This document shows positions 11,932-19,378 of a stretch of DNA of 64,000 bases, piece by piece. The notes beneath the pieces were generated by a model. It ran no database searches and was not told the DNA's origin. It worked only from the letters and a program-made list of their open reading frames with translations. The position numbers and the translations under genes were made by a program. Position 1 is the stretch's first letter; each line of letters opens with the position of its first letter. The DNA comes from Planctomycetota bacterium (lineage in GTDB: Bacteria; Planctomycetota; UBA8108; UBA1146): the NCBI GenBank assembly GCA_018694835.1, contig JABHOG010000034.1:37945-101944 (forward strand). Reading direction: 5' to 3'.

Positions 11932-12322
11932 GATCGTTCTCCTTCAATGACACCTCTCAGTTTCCACTTGTGAATCCACGGGTGAATTCACTGGTGACTT
12001 CGCTCCTGCGAAGAGTGGCTACTCTCGAGCGGCTGTTTCGTCTGCCATGCCGACAATTCAAGTCGACAATCCATCTCCCCATTACCACGAGATTTCCATC
12101 TCTTCGGGAGGATCGATACATCTGGCGACTGACTTCCAGTCCGAGAGCACTGGCCGGGGTGTCAACTCCGGCGATAGAAGAATCCCCTATTCTGGAGATT
12201 CAGTCTCCCCTCGGAGGGCCTGAATCGACTGATTCCGGGCACACGAATTGCGGGCACTCCGAAAGGTGCTCCATCGCAGAATTGAGAGAAATGACGATCG
12301 GTAGGAATTGCCGGATCGCCGC
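11932..12322. other. Intergenic gap, no gene seen
   Basis: Between the PfkB kinase stop and the VWA paralogue 1 start on the minus strand. It holds a degenerate 12-bp triplicate around 11970-12005 (GTGAATCCACGG, GTGAATTCACTG, GTGACTTCGCTC) and a TTGACA hexamer on the minus strand near 12160 without a convincing -10 partner. The plus strand is open for a long stretch here, but its composition is not protein-like and it has no ribosome binding site. Confidence 0.5.
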
Positions 12323-13276
12323 TCAGGAGATGATCGAGGTTGGATTCCAGGTGGAATGGAGTGCATCGAAGGCTGCCCGAGAAGGAAGGCCATCGATGGC
12401 TCCCGCGGCAGTCGCCGCGGCGGCACCCATGACCGAGCCGCGAACCAGTTTTTCCAGTGGGTCACAGCCCTTCAGATGGGCGTCGATGTAACCGGCGGAG
12501 AATGCATCGCCACACCCTGTAGCATCGATCGATGGCACAACCATGGCATCCAGCGATCCACGACCTTCGATCGAATCCCACACCAGGCCTCGATCTCCAC
12601 AGGTCACCACTACCCACCGGGCTCCCAGATCACGCAGTTTTGCTGCGGCCTCCACTGGATCCTTCAGACCGGTCAATCGCTCCGCTTCATCTTGATTGGG
12701 GAAAAACCCATCGACCAGCGGCAGTAGTTGCTTCAACTGTGGCAGCAAGTCCTCGCCCGGAATCACGATCACATCGAGCAAGGTCAGAGCACCAGCGTCC
12801 CGTCCGGCCTGAAAGATGCGACAAGCGTCCTCGACATCGGGCCTCCTGGCCAGGCCAAAAGCGTGCAGGGAAACCACCTCTGCTGCCACCAGCGACTCGC
12901 CATCGATCTTCATCGGCCACGGCGCATCATTGGCTCCCATGGCGGAGATGAATCGTCGATCTTCACCCTCTACATTGATGACAAAGGTGACTCCAGTGGG
13001 CACTCCAGCATGAGTCGATAGGTGCTTCAGATCGACTCCCTCTCGCTCCAGTCCGGTGCGAAGGAAGTGCCCCAGGTGATCGTCTCCGACTGCTCCACAG
13101 AGGTGCACCGGGTACTCCAGTCTGGCCAGTGCGGTGGCGGCATTGGCGGCACAGCCGCCGATGGAGGACTGGATGGAGGGAGATCGTACGGAATCTCCTG
13201 CACCAGGAAGCCGTTCCACCGGATGGGCGATGAGATCGACGACCACCGCTCCAAAGCAGAAGATTCTGGGGCTCAA
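12323..13276 (-). CDS. PfkB-family carbohydrate/nucleoside kinase
   Basis: A 317-residue ribokinase-superfamily enzyme that would phosphorylate a sugar, sugar acid or nucleoside with ATP. The N-terminus IFCFGAVVVDLIAHPV and the glycine-rich SSIGGCAANAATALARL match PfkB signature 1, and IDATGCGDAFSAGY matches signature 2, including the catalytic Asp (the usual GAGD is GCGD here). GDRGLVW supplies the nucleotide-binding segment. The substrate cannot be assigned. Its neighbours are two VWA-domain paralogues on the same strand, but a terminator lies between this gene and the upstream one. A 16-bp direct duplication and that terminator lie upstream of the start. Confidence 0.88.
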   Translation of the reverse strand: MSPRIFCFGAVVVDLIAHPVERLPGAGDSVRSPSIQSSIGGCAANAATALARLEYPVHLCGAVGDDHLGHFLRTGLEREGVDLKHLSTHAGVPTGVTFVINVEGEDRRFISAMGANDAPWPMKIDGESLVAAEVVSLHAFGLARRPDVEDACRIFQAGRDAGALTLLDVIVIPGEDLLPQLKQLLPLVDGFFPNQDEAERLTGLKDPVEAAAKLRDLGARWVVVTCGDRGLVWDSIEGRGSLDAMVVPSIDATGCGDAFSAGYIDAHLKGCDPLEKLVRGSVMGAAAATAAGAIDGLPSRAAFDALHSTWNPTSIIS

Positions 13277-13321
13277 CTCGACTCCCTTCTCATCTCACTG
13301 ATCCACAGTTTCTCTGAGCTT

Positions 13322-13353
13322 TTGATGACCTGAGTTATTGATGACCTGAGTTT
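13322..13353. repeat. 16-bp direct duplication
   Basis: TTGATGACCTGAGTTA is followed at once by TTGATGACCTGAGTTT. It lies 45 bases upstream of the PfkB kinase start and downstream of the VWA paralogue 2 terminator. Confidence 0.85.
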
Positions 13354-13394
13354 AGAATGATCTGCCCCGCCATGAAATCCACTCCAGTGAATTG

Positions 13395-13432
13395 AATAGC
13401 GGGTCGGCTCCTTGAAGAGCCGACCCGCTATT
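13395..13432 (-). terminator. Strong hairpin after VWA paralogue 2
   Basis: AATAGCGGGTCGGCTC pairs with GAGCCGACCCGCTATT, a perfect 16-bp stem around a six-base loop. It lies 70 bases past the stop of the VWA paralogue 2 gene and would separate its transcript from the PfkB gene. Confidence 0.75.
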
Positions 13433-13501
13433 CTTGCATGCCTTTGCCGCAAGGGCGAGATCCACCGTCTCGGCCGCTCGCTGAAGCGCTAGCCAGTAAC
13501 C

Positions 13502-14182
13502 CTACTGTGGCTGGAAGAAGGTACCGTTATTCTGAGACGCCAACTGCTGCATGAAGGTGATCCCACCGTTGTCGGAGGAGATGTAAATGGTATTGACGGG
13601 AATCTGTTGCCAGTTCGCAGCGGTGATGTCTGCCAAACTCTGGGTCGCAGTGTTGGCACCGTTGCAATACGGCTCACCATCGGAGAGCACGAGCACCTGC
13701 TTCATCTGCTTCGAGCACTGATTGGCAATGTTAAGAGTCTCGACTCCTGCAGGACCCAAACAGGTCCAGCCGGCAGCATTGAGAGCCAACACCCATGCAG
13801 TGGCCGATCCCTTGTTCGCAGGGTTGGCTCGCTGAGGAGAGGGATTCCAGGAAACATGACCCTCTGAGAAAGCCACCACGCCAAACTCCGCCTGGGAAGA
13901 AAGTGAGTTCAGAGTCTGGGTGAACTCCTGCTTGAGATCCTCGATCTCACCGTTCCAACTCATCGAGCATGATTTGTCGAGACACCAGAAGAAGGCATCT
14001 CCTTCATACTCACCACCCCAGAAGTTGATGGTCTCGGGGGCATCTTCCTCATCATCGCCATCTCCGGCGCCACCCGAAGGGAGGTCCAGGGGTCTGCGAG
14101 CTCCTTCATCGGACTGTCCGACAATCCAGCCGGTAGTACTCACGATAAAGGAAAGAACCAGTAGTAAGCCAAGAGTGCGCAT
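13502..14182 (-). CDS. Secreted or membrane-anchored von Willebrand A domain protein (paralogue 2)
   Basis: A 226-residue protein starting MRTLGLLLVLSFIVSTTGW, a signal peptide or membrane anchor; ATG is preceded by GGGAGAA. The mature part has the same plan as the gene at 11107-11931: RPLDLPSGGAGDGDDEEDAPETI, then a VWA domain with metal-site residues in DKSCSMSWNG, GWTCLGPAG and VLSDGEPYC. The second Ser-flanking position is Cys rather than Gly (DKSCS), but the DxSxS pattern is kept. It lacks the long cytoplasmic N-terminal extension of paralogue 1, so the two may sit differently in the membrane. Function unknown. Confidence 0.8.
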   Translation of the reverse strand: MRTLGLLLVLSFIVSTTGWIVGQSDEGARRPLDLPSGGAGDGDDEEDAPETINFWGGEYEGDAFFWCLDKSCSMSWNGEIEDLKQEFTQTLNSLSSQAEFGVVAFSEGHVSWNPSPQRANPANKGSATAWVLALNAAGWTCLGPAGVETLNIANQCSKQMKQVLVLSDGEPYCNGANTATQSLADITAANWQQIPVNTIYISSDNGGITFMQQLASQNNGTFFQPQ

Positions 14183-14432
14183 GCCATTCTCCCTCTCGAA
14201 ATCACCTCGTGTGGGTCCAGACCAAAAGGTCCAGGCACCCAGATTCCCAACAGGGAATGATTACGAGGTCTTTTCCCGAAGTTGTCACTAGGATGACGGC
14301 ACTGAGGGGGAAAATCCTCTGGAAAAGTCTGCTTTTTTTAAATCTGACCCAATTCAGCCTCTCTGGGCAGCCCTCACTGAACCCCCTTTCTCGTTACAGC
14401 ACATTGATTTACGATCAATTTCCGGAGGAATC

Positions 14433-14978
14433 ATGAGCCGTGACAAAATTGCCCCCATCGGAGTCCTGACCATCTCGGATCGCGTCTCTCGAGGTGAATA
14501 TGAGGATCGAGGCGGTCCAGCGGTTCAGCAGTGGCTCCAGTCCCGTTTCCAGGGCCCACGCCGCTTCGAACTGCGATCGGTCCCCGATGAGATCGAACGG
14601 GTCATCGAGAACCTTCAGCAGATGGCGAGAATCTGCTCGCTGGTCGTGACCACCGGCGGCACGGGAATCGGTCCGCGAGATATCACTCCCGAGGCGATGA
14701 AAGAGGCCTGCCACACTTTTCTTCCCGGGTTCGGTGAAAAGATGAGGGCCAGTAGCTGGCAGACGGTGCCGACCGCCATCCTGTCGCGGGCCACCGCTGG
14801 ATTGATCGATCGATGCCTGGTCATCAATCTTCCAGGTCATCCACGAGCGATCAGCGAGTGCATGGATGCGATCTGGCCCGCCATTCCACATGCCATCGAG
14901 ATCATCGGGGGATCACTCGGAGAAACCCTCGACGCCGCACCCGATCCTCACTCATCCGAGGATAACAACCTGCGGTAG
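14433..14978 (+). CDS. mog: Molybdopterin adenylyltransferase (MogA/MoaB family)
   Basis: A 181-residue protein that activates molybdopterin with ATP for molybdenum insertion. It begins IGVLTISDRVSRGEYEDRGG, typical of Mog, and has TTGGTGIGPRDITPEAM (nucleotide and pterin binding) and LPGHPRAISECMDAIWPAI near the C-terminus. The ATG lies four bases behind GGAGG. The last 31 bases overlap the 3' end of the convergent bshA. No other molybdenum-cofactor gene is adjacent. The 250-base gap upstream (14183-14432) holds the divergent upstream regions of this gene and of VWA paralogue 2; no other feature was recognised there. Confidence 0.92.
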   Translation: MSRDKIAPIGVLTISDRVSRGEYEDRGGPAVQQWLQSRFQGPRRFELRSVPDEIERVIENLQQMARICSLVVTTGGTGIGPRDITPEAMKEACHTFLPGFGEKMRASSWQTVPTAILSRATAGLIDRCLVINLPGHPRAISECMDAIWPAIPHAIEIIGGSLGETLDAAPDPHSSEDNNLR

Positions 14979-16078
14979 GCGGTTTCATAGCAGTGCAAAA
15001 CCGATTCCCAGCCGAACCTCTCGGTCGCCACCTTCCTGGCAGCGCTCGACATCTTGCGGCGTAGCGCATCATCGGTGAGCAATCGATGACAGTGGGCAGC
15101 CAGCGACTCGACATCCCCCACCTCGGAGAGGAGACCGGTCTGCCCTTCCAACACCACCTCGGGGATGCCGCCGGATCTGGTCGAAACCACCGGCAAGCCC
15201 GATGCCATCGCCTCCAGCGCAGCCAGGCCAAAGGACTCGCTCTCACTGGGCAACAGGAAAAGATCTGACGACGCCAGCAGTACGGTGACGTCATCGATGA
15301 GACCAAGCCAGGAGATTCGATCGAAGACACCAAGTTCTCGTGCCCGCTCCTGGGCCAGCCCCAGTTCAGGTCCCTGACCGATCATCAGCAGTCGTGCGGG
15401 CAAGTCCTTCGCTCCAATGGCAAACGCTGAGATCACATCACAGACCTTCTTGACCGGTCGAAAGTTACTGACATGAGCCACCAACAACTCTTGTGGAGTC
15501 GCAAATCTACTGCGCAGTTGCGCATCGAAGTGCTGCGGCGAAAAGACCGAAGAATCGACGGCATTGGGGATCGTCTCGATCTCCACAGCCGGTGCCAGTT
15601 CATCGATGGTGGCCTTGGCAAGCCAGTCGCTGACCACCGTCACTCGATCGCTTTGCTCGATCGCATAGCGAGTGATCCCCGCATAAGAGGGATCGGATCC
15701 CACCAGGGTGATATCGGTTCCGTGCAAGGTCGTGAAAACCTTGACATCCCCACCGATGTTCATGTTTCGCGCGAGGATCGCCGCCAATGAGTGCGGGATG
15801 GCATAGTGTGCGTGGATGATCTCGATCCCCTCGCGCTGAACTACTTGCAGTAACTCATTGGCCAGTGCCAGAGCGTAGGGTGGGTAGCGAAACAACGGAT
15901 AAGAGGAGACCTGAACCTCGTGAAAGTGGATCCCTTCCTTCAGCGGATCGAGTCGGAAGGGCCTCTCGTAGGAGACGAAATGCACCTCGTTGCCTCGAGC
16001 AGCGAGCCTCATGCCCAGTTCTGCAGCGACCACTCCACTACCACCATGAGTCGGATGACAGGCGATGGCGATCTTCAA
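14948..16078 (-). CDS. bshA: N-acetylglucosaminyl L-malate synthase BshA
   Basis: A 376-residue GT4-family glycosyltransferase. BshA joins UDP-GlcNAc and L-malate in the first step of bacillithiol synthesis. The N-terminus MKIAIACHPTHGGSGVVAAELG and the segments HFVSYERPFRL, HAHYAIPHSLAAI, ATTLHGTDITLVG-type TLHGTDITLVGSDPSY and PNAVDSSVFSP are characteristic of BshA rather than of general GT4 enzymes. The C-terminal nucleotide-sugar site has SESESFGLAALEAMASG. The start overlaps the bshB1 stop by four bases (ATGA), and the genes upstream are bshB1 and bshC, which confirms the assignment. Confidence 0.95.
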   Translation of the reverse strand: MKIAIACHPTHGGSGVVAAELGMRLAARGNEVHFVSYERPFRLDPLKEGIHFHEVQVSSYPLFRYPPYALALANELLQVVQREGIEIIHAHYAIPHSLAAILARNMNIGGDVKVFTTLHGTDITLVGSDPSYAGITRYAIEQSDRVTVVSDWLAKATIDELAPAVEIETIPNAVDSSVFSPQHFDAQLRSRFATPQELLVAHVSNFRPVKKVCDVISAFAIGAKDLPARLLMIGQGPELGLAQERARELGVFDRISWLGLIDDVTVLLASSDLFLLPSESESFGLAALEAMASGLPVVSTRSGGIPEVVLEGQTGLLSEVGDVESLAAHCHRLLTDDALRRKMSSAARKVATERFGWESVLHCYETAYRRLLSSDE

Positions 16079-16854
16079 CTGAGGTCCTCACTCTTTTGAA
16101 CATCCGGGATCGAAGTGAGCCCGGCGCCGACCACCATGTCGACAGGATTGGCCACCGCAGGAGGATCTTGCCAGATGATGGCCTCTCCCAGTTCGACACC
16201 GGCTCTGGATCCGAGGGAGCGGGCGCGCCCCTCGACGGATGCCATGAACCCTGGACGCGAGATCTTGGTCGGAGCACCCGATTGCTCGGGGTCATGGAAC
16301 TGGGAGCGGTAGCAATTCACCACTTCCAGTTTTCGATTCCAGTGCTCGGTGACATCGACCACGACACTGGGCTCGAAGGGTGTGTGGCACATGTAGTACC
16401 CCAGAGCCGCCGCCCGATGCTGTACATCTCCTGAACATCCCGCAGGGTAGAGGCGTACACCTCCCAGATAGAGACTGCGATGTGCCAGTAGGCCGGCACC
16501 GGCATGGTCTGGATGAAGATCATCTTTCCATGGGGCCAGCACCACCTTCGGGCGTGTTTGGCGCATCACCTCGACCAGTGCTGCCCTCGACTCGTCATCG
16601 TCGCGCACCGAGCCATCGGCGATGTCGAGACAAGTTCGCCAGTGAACTCCCATCCGTTCGGTCGCTCTTGCGGTTTCTTCGGCTCGCAGTTGCGGAGTTC
16701 CTCGGCTCGAGAGTTCACCACGAGTCAGATCGACGATCCCGACCCGGGCACCGCTGGCGATGGTCGCCAGGATGGTTCCTCCCATGGCAATTTCTGCATC
16801 ATCGGGGTGCGCTGCAATCACCAGTAGATCCAGTTTCTGATCAGCCGCTGGCAT
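16075..16854 (-). CDS. bshB1: Bacillithiol biosynthesis deacetylase BshB1
   Basis: A 259-residue LmbE/PIG-L-family zinc deacetylase that removes acetate from GlcNAc-malate, the second step of bacillithiol synthesis. Motifs: the metal-binding AHPDDAEIAMGG near residue 14, LTRGELSSRGTPQLRAEE, and HPDHAGAGLL with the third ligand. The C-terminal RSQFHDPEQSG and SRPGFMASVEGRARSLGS segments are typical of BshB1. It overlaps bshA by four bases and bshC by 14 bases, so the three are almost certainly one transcript. Confidence 0.95.
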   Translation of the reverse strand: MPAADQKLDLLVIAAHPDDAEIAMGGTILATIASGARVGIVDLTRGELSSRGTPQLRAEETARATERMGVHWRTCLDIADGSVRDDDESRAALVEVMRQTRPKVVLAPWKDDLHPDHAGAGLLAHRSLYLGGVRLYPAGCSGDVQHRAAALGYYMCHTPFEPSVVVDVTEHWNRKLEVVNCYRSQFHDPEQSGAPTKISRPGFMASVEGRARSLGSRAGVELGEAIIWQDPPAVANPVDMVVGAGLTSIPDVQKSEDLS

Positions 16855-18415
16855 CTTGATTCTCCTGTTTCATCTGGGGGTTCTCTTCAAACACCAGGAT
16901 TCCACCATCCCACGGTTCCTCGACAGATTCCATCGTATGCCTCATCCGGTCGACCACTGCCAGCCCATGGTGCGCCACCAGGTCGAGGATGTTCCTGCTT
17001 CTCTCCGGCTCTTGCCCTGCTGGAAATGCTTCCTCGAGCAGCGCCCTGACCCGCTGACGATTCGCCTCGACACCCAGTTCCAGACCACCTTCAATAGATG
17101 ATTCCAGTTGTACCAGTTGCTGGCGCCATTTCTTGACCAGACGAGCGCAACGGCGTCGCAACGCCGGAGTCGCATCGGGGCTGGAGCCGACCTTCTCGAT
17201 CTCATCGATCAGAGTGGTACCTTGCTCGGAGATCTCCTGAGCCTTGCGAGCGGCCAGTGGTGAAGGAATCAGTTCCACCGCATCTGCAGCGGGATGGACC
17301 TCTTGCAGATTCACTCCCTGCGCCTCCAACCGATCGAGGATTGTCGAAGAGATCGGTCTCAATCGTGGCCTCGGCAGCCACGCGGGCATCGAATATCCCC
17401 GACACCTGCGAACCTCGCGCGTCTCGATGGCGTAGCACAACTCGGTCGGGCCGAGGATCACTGCGGCAGGGTCCAGCAACTGATCCTGCACGATGGTTCT
17501 CATCAAGGCATCGGGTGAGATACGCTGGGGATCGAGGGCGAGCACGTCCGCTACCGAGAGGTCCAGTTCTTCTGGTCGCCGCCGTTGCCCCTCTTCATCG
17601 ATGACAAACAGAGGCATTCCTCGCGGCGCGGGAACCGGAGCGGGAATCCCCAGTTGCACCTGGTGATCGATGGCATTCTGGATCTGCTCTCGATATCGAT
17701 CGACATCTGCCAGCAGTTGCGACACCAGGGGTTGCTGCAAGGTCCTCAACCAGCGCGGCAAGATCGGCAACAATGGAGCTTCCGGCAGCAACTGCCCGAG
17801 GAAGGAGACGAACTCCGCAGCCGGAGAACTCTCCTGCGAGTTCGCTGCCAGACGAAGCGCTGGCGCTGCGTGAGGAGCATCTCCGAGTGCCTGCTGAAGA
17901 GATGCCAGACGATCCTGGGGAGATTGAAGATGATTCAGATCAAAGATGGGCCGACGCCCGGCGGGAAATCGTTGCCCCGCTTCCTCGCCGCTGTGAAAGT
18001 GGCCGCTATCCAGTTCGGATTGATCGTGATCATCGTCTGCGATCCAGAAGATGGGTACGGTCGGTATCCCAGCGGCCTCCATCTGACTGGCCAGGGTCAA
18101 CAGAGCCAGGACCTTGGACAGGATCATCACAGGCCCACCCCAGAGTGCCGGTTGTTGACCAGCCATCACGATGCGGGTGCGTGGGTCCTGCAGTCGACGA
18201 GCGGCCTGGCGTGCGGAATGCGACAATTCCAGTTGCTGCCACTGAGGCTCCAGCACCTCTAACAATGATTCGCGTCGTTGTGGATCCGGATCCCGTGGCG
18301 CCATCTGCTCGAACAGTTTGGCGGAACTGGTGTCGACCATTCCAAGGGAACTCAAGGAATCGAAATCTGCACTGCGGAGCAGCGACAGCAGAGGGTGTGA
18401 ATCGTATCCCTTCAT
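16841..18415 (-). CDS. bshC: Putative cysteine ligase BshC
   Basis: A 524-residue member of the BshC family (usual length about 530-540), which adds cysteine to glucosaminyl-malate to finish bacillithiol. Recognisable segments are VMAGQQPALWGGPVMILSKV, IPTVPIFWIADDDHDQSEL, LGPTELCYAIETREV and a coiled region near the C-terminus. The ATG overlaps the stop of the upstream methyltransferase gene by four bases. With bshA and bshB1 it makes a complete biosynthetic set. The enzyme mechanism of the family is less well established than for BshA and BshB. Confidence 0.93.
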   Translation of the reverse strand: MKGYDSHPLLSLLRSADFDSLSSLGMVDTSSAKLFEQMAPRDPDPQRRESLLEVLEPQWQQLELSHSARQAARRLQDPRTRIVMAGQQPALWGGPVMILSKVLALLTLASQMEAAGIPTVPIFWIADDDHDQSELDSGHFHSGEEAGQRFPAGRRPIFDLNHLQSPQDRLASLQQALGDAPHAAPALRLAANSQESSPAAEFVSFLGQLLPEAPLLPILPRWLRTLQQPLVSQLLADVDRYREQIQNAIDHQVQLGIPAPVPAPRGMPLFVIDEEGQRRRPEELDLSVADVLALDPQRISPDALMRTIVQDQLLDPAAVILGPTELCYAIETREVRRCRGYSMPAWLPRPRLRPISSTILDRLEAQGVNLQEVHPAADAVELIPSPLAARKAQEISEQGTTLIDEIEKVGSSPDATPALRRRCARLVKKWRQQLVQLESSIEGGLELGVEANRQRVRALLEEAFPAGQEPERSRNILDLVAHHGLAVVDRMRHTMESVEEPWDGGILVFEENPQMKQENQDASG

Positions 18416-19179
18416 CGAAGCACTTCTCGGCGCTTCGCCAGCAAGATCATCCGTGGAGTGCTTCCCGACTGGTAACGAGTCCCTTGCCAGTCTCCTCGCT
18501 CAGCAGTGAGGTCCCAGCCGGACGAGTTCAGCATCGACTCGATCTCGTCTCGAGAATAAAGGCGCACCGATTCGGTGTAATTGCGCTGCTGACCACTTCT
18601 ACTCAGCACCACTTTTTTTTCCACCCGATCACCGGTCGCAGAGAGGGAACGAAATTCTTCGATCGAGAGATCTCCTTCTGTTCGACGAGAGGTCGCGATC
18701 AGTTGCTGGATCGTCGAGTCGCGGTCAGGAAGATCGAGCAACAACCCTCCCCCGGGACGGACCACACCCGCCACCTGTTCCAGTACCGCACCATTCTCCG
18801 CATCCGTGGCGAGATATCCGAACGAAGTGAAGAACATCATGACATGATCAAAACAGTTCTCGACGAAGGGGAGTGCCCTGATATCGGCCCGCACCAGCGA
18901 CGCTGAGGAGCCCATATGGCTCCTCGCAGAAGCGAGCAGGCTGGGCGACAGATCGACGGAAACCAGTTGAGCTTCACTCCTCTTCAACCAGTGGCTGTGG
19001 CGCCCTGCCCCACAACAAAGGTCGAGAATTCGATCTTGCGGCCCGATCCCGAGCCAAGAGAGTGCGGCGACCGCCTCTTCTTCTGCGGAGGCGAGATCAC
19101 GCCACGGATAGACCTCGAGGTAATCCGCCTCGAAGGCAGACTGAAACCACTCCGTTTTCTGGGTACTCCCAGGGTTCAT
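18412..19179 (-). CDS. SAM-dependent methyltransferase, first gene of the bacillithiol operon
   Basis: A 255-residue class I methyltransferase. The SAM-binding core shows ILDLCCGAGRHSHWL (motif I), VSVDLSPSLLASA, ADIRALPFVENCFD and VVRPGGGLLLDLPD. The start at ATG 19179 follows GGAG by seven bases; an open upstream extension to 19389 would cross into the priA promoter and is not favoured. Its stop overlaps the bshC start by four bases, so it is co-translated with the bacillithiol genes. In Chlorobaculum tepidum a SAM methyltransferase (NmbA) converts bacillithiol to N-methyl-bacillithiol; that role is a plausible inference here from position. It could instead methylate another small molecule. 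Confidence 0.85.
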   Translation of the reverse strand: MNPGSTQKTEWFQSAFEADYLEVYPWRDLASAEEEAVAALSWLGIGPQDRILDLCCGAGRHSHWLKRSEAQLVSVDLSPSLLASARSHMGSSASLVRADIRALPFVENCFDHVMMFFTSFGYLATDAENGAVLEQVAGVVRPGGGLLLDLPDRDSTIQQLIATSRRTEGDLSIEEFRSLSATGDRVEKKVVLSRSGQQRNYTESVRLYSRDEIESMLNSSGWDLTAERGDWQGTRYQSGSTPRMILLAKRREVLR

Positions 19180-19378
19180 CTGGTGTCTCCACGGCTTCTG
19201 CTGCCATTGTTCCCCCGATCCCGATCGGGAGGGTCGATTCCATCCTAGATCATCCCGTGTCATGACTTTGTTCACAAGGAAACCCTGCCCCCTTGCTGCA
19301 AGTAGCCATTGACGGTAACGATACGACTGAAAATTGGCCGTAATTCGCGTCTCAAGTGACTCAGGGGGGGAGAAATCA

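Noticed and set aside
11685..12491. 268-codon plus-strand frame across the VWA/PfkB gap
   Set aside because: It overlaps two well-supported minus-strand genes, is rich in Ser/Arg/Pro as antisense frames are here, and lacks a ribosome binding site.
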